8,835 nt of DNA from Actinomycetes bacterium (GTDB taxonomy: Bacteria > Actinomycetota > Acidimicrobiia > Acidimicrobiales > RAAP-2), in the NCBI GenBank assembly GCA_021800645.1, contig JAJYYT010000069.1, forward strand, positions 1-8,835, read 5' to 3'. How positions within the stretch are numbered: the first letter of the stretch is position 1; each line of letters starts with the position of its first letter. The notes beneath the pieces were generated by a model, which was given only the letters and a program-made list of their open reading frames with translations, did no database searches and had not been told where the DNA came from. This document shows, in pieces, positions 1 to 5,789 of the stretch. The translations under genes were made by a program, and so were the position numbers.

Positions 1-1203
1 GGCGGGCCTACGGGCCTTGCCGCGTCGCTCATGTTGCGGAGCGCTGGCGTGCATGTGGCGCTGATCGAACGCGAGCGCTCGCTCGGAGGCATCCCCCGCC
101 ACTCGCGCCACACCGGTTACGGGCTGCGCGACCTGCACCGCGTCCTTTCGGGTCCTTCCTATGCCGCCCGCTACGCGGCCCTCGCCGAGCAGGCCGGCGT
201 GGAGATCCACCTGACCACGATGGCCACGGACTGGTCCGCCGAGGGCCACCTCGTCACCACCAGCCCCTCTGGGGTGGTGCAGTGGGCGGCCGAGGCCGTG
301 CTGCTCGCGACCGGCTGTCGGGAGCGCCCCCGCAGCGCGCGCCTCGTCCCCGGCGATCGTCCTGCTGGCGTGCTCACCACTGGGACGCTCCAGCAGCTGG
401 CCGACCTCTTCCATCTCCCCATAGGCGAGCGCGCGGTCGTGGTGGGTGCGGAGCACGTGAGCTTCTCCGCCGTGCACACGCTCCTCGGCCATGGCGTCGC
501 CGTCGCCGCCATGGTCACGGATCAGCCCGCGTCCCAGTCCTACGCACTGTTGCGGGCGCTCGCCTGCGGGCGCCGCCGGATTCCGCTCCTCGTCGAGACC
601 GACGTCGTGGCCATTTCGGGTTCCGACCGTGTCCGTGCCGTGGAGCTCGAGGACCGCCGGACGCACGCCCGGTGGTCCGTTCCCTGCGACACGGTCGTGT
701 TCACCGGCTCCTGGGTGCCGGACTACGAGCTGGCCCGCACCAGGCCGGTCTCCATGGTCGGGCCCCATCCACAGGTCGACCAGGGGCTCCGCACCGGGCA
801 CCCGGGCCTCTTCGCCGCGGGCAACCTCGTCCATGCAGCCGAGCCTGCCGATATCTGCGCGCTCGGGGGGCGGCAGGCTGCCCGCTCGATCGTGCAGTAC
901 CTCACACAGGGCGAATGGCCCACGCGCGGCGTCGAGCTCGTGGCTTCCGATCCGTTCGTGTGGACGCATCCCTCCCGACTGACCAGCACGGTGGAGCGCT
1001 CTACGCGTGGCCGGCTGCTCACCCGGGTCCGCCGTTTCCTCGGCCCAGGGGTCATCGAGCTCGTCCAGACAGACCGGGTGCTCCGCGCGGTGCGTTGCCC
1101 TCGCCTGGTGCCCAACCGGAGCATCTCGGTCTCGCTACCCGCCTCGCTGCGTGTCGACCTCGCGGCCGGTCCCGTCGAGCTTCGCTGGCGCAAGGTGCGC
1201 TGA
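1..1203 (+). CDS. FAD/NAD(P)-dependent oxidoreductase, 5'-partial
   Basis: The reading frame is open from base 1, so the gene starts outside the window; the ATG at 31 is internal. Counting from base 1, residues 1-9 (GGPTGLAAS) are the end of an N-terminal FAD-binding Rossmann motif. They are followed by an acidic strand end (IERE) and GGIPRH near 29-34. ATGCRERPR near 103-111 is the second FAD contact. VVVGAEHVSFSA near 146-157 is a degenerate NAD(P)-binding turn, and GLFAAGN followed by a glycine/alanine-rich helix is the C-terminal FAD motif. This order is typical of pyridine nucleotide-disulfide-type flavoproteins of the kind found with anaerobic glycerol-3-phosphate, opine or sarcosine-type dehydrogenase subunits. 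No redox-active CxxC is seen, so it is not a disulfide reductase. About 90 extra C-terminal residues form a probable beta-rich domain. The substrate is unknown. It ends in a hairpin shared with the convergent gene. Confidence 0.88.
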   Translation, partial: GGPTGLAASLMLRSAGVHVALIERERSLGGIPRHSRHTGYGLRDLHRVLSGPSYAARYAALAEQAGVEIHLTTMATDWSAEGHLVTTSPSGVVQWAAEAVLLATGCRERPRSARLVPGDRPAGVLTTGTLQQLADLFHLPIGERAVVVGAEHVSFSAVHTLLGHGVAVAAMVTDQPASQSYALLRALACGRRRIPLLVETDVVAISGSDRVRAVELEDRRTHARWSVPCDTVVFTGSWVPDYELARTRPVSMVGPHPQVDQGLRTGHPGLFAAGNLVHAAEPADICALGGRQAARSIVQYLTQGEWPTRGVELVASDPFVWTHPSRLTSTVERSTRGRLLTRVRRFLGPGVIELVQTDRVLRAVRCPRLVPNRSISVSLPASLRVDLAAGPVELRWRKVR

Positions 1204-1228
1204 GGCCCGTCGGGCGCGGCCTCAGCGC
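1197..1228. terminator. Inverted repeat containing both stop codons of two convergent genes
   Basis: Bases 1197-1207 (GCGCTGAGGCC) and 1218-1228 (GGCCTCAGCGC) are perfect 11-bp inverted repeats separated by 10 nt. The TGA at 1201-1203 ends the oxidoreductase, and the complement of 1222-1224 is the TGA of the opposing 145-aa gene. The hairpin can form in either transcript, which suits a bidirectional terminator. There is no T-run on either side, so a classical intrinsic terminator is not proven. Confidence 0.6.
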
Positions 1229-1659
1229 TGCGGACCGGGATCTTCGATGACTGCCCAGACGCCGACGCCGAGCCGGACGACGTCACCGACGCTGGGCAAG
1301 CTGAGCTGCAACGTGCTCGGAAGATGACCTCGGACACAGCTCCTCTCTGGCAGCCAGATCGTGGCCGCATCGCCTGCCAGGCGGACGATCGGCGCCTTCG
1401 CCCTCGTGGTCTTCTCGGCGGTGACGGTGAAGACGCAGTCGTGGCGCCCGGCCGCTTCGGCCACCTCTTCTTTGGGGCCGGCCGGGTCGACCCGCAGCCA
1501 CAGCCGGTAGCGGCCGCGGACCTCCTTTGGGGCCGCTCCCAGGCACTCGTCGATGAAGCTGCCCATCGTCCGCCCCGGGTTCGCGTTGGCTGCCCGGACC
1601 GCGGTCCCCACCACGTCAAATGGTCGGTGCTCTTTGGATGGGGGTGAATGTTCGTCCAC
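1222..1659 (-). CDS. Hypothetical protein, 145 aa
   Basis: I do not recognise this protein. The frame begins at a GTG at 1659 and ends with TGA at 1224-1222, inside the shared hairpin. The product looks globular and soluble. An N-terminal part includes GRTMGSFIDECLG near 29-41. A strand-rich middle (YRLWLRVDP, CVFTVTAEK) and a hydrophobic beta-like end (VGDVVRLGVGVWAVIED) follow. There is no signal peptide or membrane helix. It lies 63 bp downstream of the PAP2 gene on the same strand and may be co-transcribed with it. The only GGAGG upstream of the GTG is about 14 nt away and sits in a small GGAGG/CCTCC hairpin (1665-1678), so the start is uncertain; the paired GTG codons about 15 residues in are alternatives. 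Protein-like composition and neat convergence with the oxidoreductase support it as real. Confidence 0.6.
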   Translation of the reverse strand: MDEHSPPSKEHRPFDVVGTAVRAANANPGRTMGSFIDECLGAAPKEVRGRYRLWLRVDPAGPKEEVAEAAGRHDCVFTVTAEKTTRAKAPIVRLAGDAATIWLPERSCVRGHLPSTLQLSLPSVGDVVRLGVGVWAVIEDPGPQR

Positions 1660-1722
1660 GCTGGGGAGGAAGGCCTCCGTTGTCCCCTCGTCACACGACG
1701 ACGCGAGCCGAGGGACGCGGCG

Positions 1723-2484
1723 TCATGCACCTCGGGGCGGCTCCGTGGGAGCGTCGGTGCCCTCCCCCTCGGCACCGGTGCTCTGGGCTGCCTCCAGGAG
1801 CGGCGCTTCACCATGGCTCGTGCCGGCGGAGCCGAAGGCCGGCAGAGCGCTCGGCTCCGAGCCGGACGGGCGAGCTCGGGCTCTGACGAGGGGGGAGAGA
1901 GGCGTATGGAGGAGCAGGGTGTCCACGATGCGCAGCACCGGCGTGGCGACCGGCCAGGTGACCGCCACGACCGAGCCACCGATGAGAAGGCCAGCGACGA
2001 CGTCGAATGGGTAGTGCATGCCGGTGTAGACCCTCCCGAAGCACAGGAGAAGGCCGAGCACGGTGGCGAGCGCCGACGCCACCGGCCTACGCGCCAGGAG
2101 CAGGGCGACGATCACCGCGCCGGCGACCGTGGCGTGGCCGCTTGGGAAGCTGTAGCCGTGGGTCCGGGTGAGCAGTACCTCCACGTGGCGGCGTAGTGCC
2201 AGGTAGGGGCGCCGCTCGGCCACGAGTGGCTTGAGGACGTAGTGGGCGACGATCCACGCCAGCACCGTTCCGCCCGCTGCCCAGAGCACTCCGGCGACCG
2301 CACGCGCCGGCGCCGGCGACCGCCTCGAGCGCCACCACGCCCCGAGCAGGACGACCGCGAGGAGCCCGACGCCGAGGAGGTGGGAGTAGGTGCTCATGAT
2401 CCCGTGGGCCCAGCTGCTCTCGCGCGCGAGGTGGTTCAGTTCGAGGTACCAGCTGGTGTTGACGGAGTACGAGCTGCTCGGCAT
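1723..2484 (-). CDS. PAP2-family membrane phosphatase
   Basis: This is a 253-aa integral membrane phosphatase of the type-2 phosphatidic acid phosphatase superfamily. The three signature motifs are present in order: KPLVAERRP at 85-93 (the KxxxxxxRP motif), PSGH at 114-117, and R151 with H157 and D161 within RVYTGMHYPFD. The usual Ser before the motif-3 Arg is Gly here. Hydrophobic segments lie near 35-50, 64-84, 119-131, 136-150 and 161-180. Bacterial relatives dephosphorylate undecaprenyl pyrophosphate or phosphatidylglycerol phosphate at the outer face of the membrane; which substrate applies cannot be read from the sequence. The last 50 or so residues are a Pro/Gly/Glu-rich, probably disordered tail. 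The ATG at 2484 is preceded by a strong AAAGGAGG only 3 nt away. The gene is divergent from the SEC-C gene. Confidence 0.9.
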   Translation of the reverse strand: MPSSSYSVNTSWYLELNHLARESSWAHGIMSTYSHLLGVGLLAVVLLGAWWRSRRSPAPARAVAGVLWAAGGTVLAWIVAHYVLKPLVAERRPYLALRRHVEVLLTRTHGYSFPSGHATVAGAVIVALLLARRPVASALATVLGLLLCFGRVYTGMHYPFDVVAGLLIGGSVVAVTWPVATPVLRIVDTLLLHTPLSPLVRARARPSGSEPSALPAFGSAGTSHGEAPLLEAAQSTGAEGEGTDAPTEPPRGA

Positions 2485-2487
2485 TGG

Positions 2488-2495
2488 CCTCCTTT
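2488..2495 (-). promoter_or_regulatory. Ribosome-binding site of the PAP2 gene, short spacing
   Basis: On the - strand AAAGGAGG is followed by CCA and then the ATG at 2484-2482. The match to the 16S tail is near complete, but the 3-nt gap is shorter than usual. It supports this ATG as the start. Confidence 0.6.
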
Positions 2496-2610
2496 CGAGC
2501 GAGCTGCCGAGCCCGGTGGCCCGCGCCGAGCCCGCGACCCTGAGCGCGAACGCGACCTCTTCCGCGACCCTGGACGGTCGTTTCCCGTTTCCGACGGTAC
2601 AGGAAAGGTC

Positions 2611-4266
2611 ATGGAGGAGGGGATCTTCGTCGAACCCGCCTTCCCCAGGACACCCGCGCGCAGTCCAGGCAGCGCGCCCACGCCGGACGGCCGATCACCG
2701 GGCGCGCGCACCATCCACCACCTGTCCGGCGGGCGATGGCATGCTCGCAGCGTGGCCGATGTTCGACGTGATGTTGTTCGACGTGATGCCCGGCGCAACG
2801 ACCCGTGCCCGTGCGGCAGTGGGAGGAAGTTCAAGCGATGCTGCCTCGTCGCGCGCGACGTCGCCGCAAGCGACCGGCGCGAGTGCGAGGCGATGTGGGA
2901 GCGCATGCAACGCTGGGCGTTCGACCGCTTCAAAGAGGAGCTCCACGAGGCGTTCGCGGACCACCTGAAAGGGCGCGGGGTCGGCACCGTGGAGCGCCCG
3001 GCCGACGAGGACGACATGGCGGCGTCGCTCGGCTGGGTGCTCCTGGACCGCCGGCTCGCCTGCGGGGCCACGCCGGCTCGCCTGTACGCAGAGCTGCCCG
3101 AGCTGCCACCACGGGAGCGGTGGCTGGCCGGGCGGATCGCCGGAAGCCAGCTCGGCGTGCACCGGGTGCTCGCCTCCGAGCCGGGCGCCTGGATCGAGCT
3201 GGAGGACGTCTTGAGCGGCACTCGCGTGCGCGTGGACAGCCCGAACGTCTCGCTCGACGCCGTTCGCTGGACGGTCCTGATCTGCAGGGTGGAGCGGGGA
3301 GGGCCGGTGCCTGCGCTGTGGGGCGGCGCGGCCTTCTACGAGCCCCACGAAGAAGACGAGATCCTCGAGGAGCTGCGACGGATCGCGCACGAACACGGCC
3401 TCGACACCGACGCGGCCGGCCTTGCAGCCGCGCTCTGCGCGGGCGCGCGCGAGATGGTCTGCTTCATGCCGCCGAGCCGCCTGGCAGAGCGGACCCTCTG
3501 CACGCTCGAAGGCGATCCGCTCGTGTTCGCGCAAGCGACCTGGCGGCTCGCTGACCGGGACGCGGCGCTGCGTGCGCTGTGTGCTACCTCGGAGGTCGCG
3601 TTGCGCCCGGCAGGGCGCGACGGGCGCGACGGGCACGAACGCGTGTTCGACTGGCTCGCGCTGCGCCGCGACCTCCTGGCGCGCCGCCCGGCGCTGCCTC
3701 CGGGTGCGGTCGTCATCGAGACGACGCCCCTGGTCCACGACGAGCGAGGGGAGCTCCAAGGCGGCGAGACGACCTCCTTCGGCACCCTCACCGTACGGGG
3801 AACGCTGCTCGAGCTCGCGTGCCTCTCCGAGCAGCGCCTGGACGCCGCGGTCGCGCTCGTCGAGCGCACCCTCGGCCCTCTCGCCGTCCACGTGGGCCGC
3901 CAGGTTTGCTCCTTCGAGGAGGCTCGCAACCAGCTCGGCGGTGGATCGGCCGGCGGGCGCGCCGAGACGGCTTCTCGTCGACGGCGCGCCGAGCCGCGCG
4001 GCGAAGCCGATGAGCCCTTCGACGAAGCCGACGCGCGACTGCAGGCGCTCGTCTGCCGGCGCTGGATGGAGGACCCGTCCCCGTTCCTCGACGGGCTCAG
4101 CCCGCGCGAGGCCGCCGGTCGCCCCGAGCATCGTGAGCGGCTCGAGAGGTACGTGCGCATGTTCGAGCACCAAAGTGCCCGGGCCCGCCACGAGCCGCTC
4201 CCCGGCCCGGAGGCCGCCTGGTTACGGCGCGAGCTTGCGCTCGACTGCGAGCCGGCGGCCCGATGA
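2611..4266 (+). CDS. SEC-C zinc-motif protein of unknown function
   Basis: The clear domain is a SEC-C motif: NDPCPCGSGRKFKRCC at residues 63-78, with C66, C68, C77 and C78 as expected zinc ligands (CxC, eight residues, CC). The SecA C-terminus uses this motif to bind SecB and ribosomes, but it also occurs on many unrelated proteins. The remaining 470 residues are charged and soluble with no catalytic motif I recognise. Near the C-terminus, CRRWMEDPSPFLDGLSPREAA resembles the W-D-P-P-L-G-x-(T/S)PREAA helix pair often found at the end of large SEC-C proteins. The start is uncertain. The ATG at 2611 has AGGAAAGG just upstream, but its first 47 residues are Pro/Ser/Arg-rich. The GTG at 2752 (504 aa) would place the motif near the N-terminus, as is usual, but lacks a ribosome-binding site. 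A long open frame on the opposite strand is a composition artefact. Confidence 0.8.
   Translation: MEEGIFVEPAFPRTPARSPGSAPTPDGRSPGARTIHHLSGGRWHARSVADVRRDVVRRDARRNDPCPCGSGRKFKRCCLVARDVAASDRRECEAMWERMQRWAFDRFKEELHEAFADHLKGRGVGTVERPADEDDMAASLGWVLLDRRLACGATPARLYAELPELPPRERWLAGRIAGSQLGVHRVLASEPGAWIELEDVLSGTRVRVDSPNVSLDAVRWTVLICRVERGGPVPALWGGAAFYEPHEEDEILEELRRIAHEHGLDTDAAGLAAALCAGAREMVCFMPPSRLAERTLCTLEGDPLVFAQATWRLADRDAALRALCATSEVALRPAGRDGRDGHERVFDWLALRRDLLARRPALPPGAVVIETTPLVHDERGELQGGETTSFGTLTVRGTLLELACLSEQRLDAAVALVERTLGPLAVHVGRQVCSFEEARNQLGGGSAGGRAETASRRRRAEPRGEADEPFDEADARLQALVCRRWMEDPSPFLDGLSPREAAGRPEHRERLERYVRMFEHQSARARHEPLPGPEAAWLRRELALDCEPAAR
2761..2790 (+). repeat. 15-bp tandem duplication near the SEC-C gene start
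   Basis: GTTCGACGTGATGTT is followed directly by GTTCGACGTGATGCC (13 of 15 identical). In frame it encodes VRRDV then VRRDA, just before the zinc motif. Its codons (GTT, CGA, CGT, GAT) have low third-position GC, unlike the gene around it. Confidence 0.8.
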
Positions 4267-4277
4267 GCTGACACCTC

Positions 4278-4323
4278 GTCGATCCGAGGTCGGGATCCGA
4301 GTCGATCCGAGGTCCGGGTCCGA
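4278..4323 (+). repeat. Two tandem 23-bp repeats
   Basis: Bases 4278-4300 and 4301-4323 are adjacent copies matching at 21 of 23 positions. Both begin GTCGATCCGAGGTC and end TCCGA; they differ at positions 15 and 18. They begin 12 bp after the SEC-C stop codon. Function is unknown; a target-site or replication-slippage duplication is possible. Confidence 0.8.
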
Positions 4324-4361
4324 ACCTCCCTTCGTAGGCCGGACACCCGGGGCCAGTCCCA

Positions 4362-4385
4362 CTCGGTAGTACTGGAGTACCCGAG
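4362..4385. other. Small hairpin before a Shine-Dalgarno-like site
   Basis: CTCGG, a two-base bulge (TA), GTAC, loop TGGA, GTAC, CCGAG can fold into a nine-pair stem. GAGGAGGT overlaps its 3' foot and is followed seven bases later by the ATG at 4398. It has no T-run. It may be a remnant end of a mobile element or a regulatory hairpin; neither is demonstrated. Confidence 0.35.
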
Positions 4386-4397
4386 GAGGTCTCGGTC

Positions 4398-4445
4398 ATG
4401 GGCAAGGGTGCGAATTCTTGTCCGCGGCCGGGCGGTGTGCCATGA
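4398..4445 (+). other. Tiny ORF (15 aa) with a strong Shine-Dalgarno-like site
   Basis: The frame ATG...TGA encodes MGKGANSCPRPGGVP. AGGAGGT lies 7 nt before the ATG, which is ideal spacing. Its last codons overlap by ATGA with a second tiny frame (4442-4513, 23 aa, Arg-rich). I recognise neither. They could be a leader pair or the first codons of a decayed transposition gene. Coding status is doubtful. Confidence 0.2.
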
Positions 4446-4570
4446 CCATGGGTCCGCGTCGTGGAAATGCAAGGGAAAGACAACGGCGCAGGTGGCGAGG
4501 AGTGCCCGACTGAGGAGAGGCGTCGGTGCTCGCTGGAACCGATCGTTGTTCCCCTCGACGTGCACCCGCT

Positions 4571-4749
4571 GAACGCTGCGCTGGCTTTCCGTGGCATCGC
4601 GCACCAGGAGGCCCGTATCGGGGCTGGTCGACGGGTGCGAACCATCCACCCAGACGGCCGACCCGTTGCTCGCCCAGTCAGCTGTCGGCCGCATCCAGAG
4701 TGCCGCCTACGAGGTCGTGATCGATGGCGAGAGCTACCGCAAGCGCTAG
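4571..4749 (+). pseudogene. IstB-like (IS21 family) ATPase C-terminal remnant
   Basis: Frame 1 is open from just after a TGA (4570-4572) to a TAG at 4747-4749. Its last 30 or so residues include DPLLAQSAVGRIQSAAYE followed by VVIDGESYRKR. This fits the end of IstB/DnaC-type ATPases of IS21 elements, which carry an aspartate, a (D)RI/RL helix and a GES(Y/M)RKR ending. The ATP-binding part (Walker A and B) is absent, and no partner istA is visible, so this can only be a remnant. The stop lies 9 bp before the IS982 inverted repeat. The match is short and made by eye; a chance resemblance cannot be excluded. Confidence 0.45.
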
Positions 4750-4758
4750 ATGATCAAT

Positions 4759-4768
4759 TCCAAGGGGT
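4759..4768 (+). repeat. IS982 element left terminal inverted repeat
   Basis: TCCAAGGGGT, perfect inverted copy of 5771-5780, immediately beyond the transposase stop codon. Confidence 0.65.
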
Positions 4769-4770
4769 CA

Positions 4771-5685
4771 TCAGTGGTCGTAGGCAAGGAGCGAACGGAC
4801 CGGGTGCCGACCAAGCTGGCCGTTGTGCCAGATCGCAGCCGTCAGGGCCAAGAGGCGCTGGAGGACGCGGGTGACGACACCTCCCCAGGTGCGTCCCCCG
4901 TGGCGCTCCAAGTCGAGCTGGCCCTTCAAGGTGTCGTTCACCGACTCGATGATCTGACGCAACGGCTTCAAGTAGCGGCCACCCGGGCGGGGCGCCTCAC
5001 CGGCCATCGTCGGGCGGATGAGCGTCGCGCGGTGCGCGGTCAAAAACGCCTCGAGCTCGGCGCTGCGGTAGCCCTTGTCGGCCACGATGACCTGGCCCGG
5101 GCGCTGCCCGAGCAGGTCGGGCTCTGCCTCCAAGAGGTCACGCAGCACCTCGCGCTCGTCGTCTTTGGGGTTGGCCAAGGCGAAGGCGACGGGCAGACCG
5201 GCCGGGGTGCAGACGAGATGGAGACGAAGGCCCCAGAAGTAGCGCGAATGGCTGGCGCAGTAGCCATACCCGGCGAACCCGACGAGGTCGGAGCGCTTGG
5301 CGGTCTCTCTGGACCGGCCGCACTCGACCGGCGTCGAGTCGACGAGCCAGGTGTCGTCGAACCAGCTCTCGGTCTGGATCGAGAGCAGGCGGATGACCGC
5401 ACGCAGTTGGGGTGCGGCGCGTCGGAGCCGCTTGTTGTAGCCGGACTGGCCGGGCACGTAGGGGAACAGGTGGCGCAGGTGCTCCGAGGCGTGGCCGAGG
5501 AACCGGGTCTCCGAGCTGAAGCCGAGGAGTGCCTGGATGACGCACAGCGTGAGCAGCTCGGCGTCGGAGAGCTTCGGGCACAGGCCGATCTCGGGCCGAG
5601 GTCGTCGCAGCTCAGGACACATCTTCAGTGCGTCGTCGATCTTCACGTACACTGCGGTGGCGAGGGTGTCCAGGTCGGCGTCCAC
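4771..5685 (-). CDS. IS982-family transposase
   Basis: This is a 304-aa DDE transposase that catalyses excision and insertion of its element. Family features are the N-terminal YVKIDDALK, CPKLSDAELLTL near 36-47, SGYNKRLRRA near 81-90, and the catalytic triad: D116 in VDSTPVECGR, D203 in VADKGYRS and E247 in IIESVND. It also carries the FWGLRLHL block typical of IS982. The chosen start is the GTG at 5685, which has GGAGG five bases upstream and gives the usual length. The longer frame from 5772 would begin inside the terminal inverted repeat and adds 29 unlike-family residues. All catalytic residues and full length are present, so the enzyme may be active. Confidence 0.9.
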   Translation of the reverse strand: MDADLDTLATAVYVKIDDALKMCPELRRPRPEIGLCPKLSDAELLTLCVIQALLGFSSETRFLGHASEHLRHLFPYVPGQSGYNKRLRRAAPQLRAVIRLLSIQTESWFDDTWLVDSTPVECGRSRETAKRSDLVGFAGYGYCASHSRYFWGLRLHLVCTPAGLPVAFALANPKDDEREVLRDLLEAEPDLLGQRPGQVIVADKGYRSAELEAFLTAHRATLIRPTMAGEAPRPGGRYLKPLRQIIESVNDTLKGQLDLERHGGRTWGGVVTRVLQRLLALTAAIWHNGQLGRHPVRSLLAYDH

Positions 5686-5770
5686 GGTGACCTCCAAGGT
5701 CGATCGTCGGTTTGCAACGCCAATCCTGGACGCCTTCGCCGCGTCAGTGGTGGACCGTCGCTCTGCGACC

Positions 5771-5780
5771 ACCCCTTGGA
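5771..5780 (-). repeat. IS982 element right terminal inverted repeat
   Basis: ACCCCTTGGA on the + strand, the exact inverse of the left repeat at 4759-4768, upstream of the transposase start. Confidence 0.65.
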
Positions 5781-5789
5781 CTTACTCGT

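Larger units (their letters stand above)
4267..4758. other. 492-bp region without an intact gene; mobile-element debris
   Basis: Between the SEC-C stop and the IS982 element no intact gene of normal size is seen. The stretch contains a 23-bp tandem repeat, a small hairpin, two tiny overlapping frames (4398-4445 and 4442-4513) and a 3' fragment resembling istB. Open frames on the - strand here do not look like proteins. The mixture suggests successive insertions and decay at one junction. Confidence 0.6.
4759..5780 (-). mobile_element. IS982-family insertion sequence, about 1022 bp
   Basis: A single transposase gene is flanked by 10-bp perfect terminal inverted repeats: TCCAAGGGGT at 4759-4768 and its complement at 5771-5780. 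Inside these, the motif GGTCG recurs at both ends with different spacing. The transposase stop codon lies only 2 bp inside the left repeat. The total length fits the family (about 1 kb). I see no flanking target duplication: the outside bases are TGATCAAT on the left and CTTACTCG on the right. The ends could therefore differ by a few bases, or one flank may have been rearranged. The IS lies between the istB-like remnant and the broken thioredoxin-like gene. Confidence 0.75.

Noticed and set aside
1665..1678. GGAGG-AAGG-CCTCC hairpin as a translational switch for the 145-aa gene
   Set aside because: The stem is only 5 bp and the ribosome site is about 14 nt from the GTG, too weak to claim regulation.
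723..1979. 418-aa open frame on the - strand across the oxidoreductase, the 145-aa gene and part of the PAP2 gene
   Set aside because: It crosses the ends of three better supported genes and is Arg/Ser/Pro-rich with no recognisable domain.
2485..2610. Promoters in the divergent PAP2/SEC-C spacer
   Set aside because: A GGAAAC-GGGAAAC stretch and a 10-bp CGCGACCCTG repeat are present, but no -35/-10 pair with proper spacing could be supported.
2695..4191. Long open frame (498 aa) on the - strand opposite the SEC-C gene
   Set aside because: It is antisense to a frame with a real zinc motif. Its product is repetitive Ala/Arg/Glu/Val typical of GC-rich reverse-frame translation and shows no family motif.
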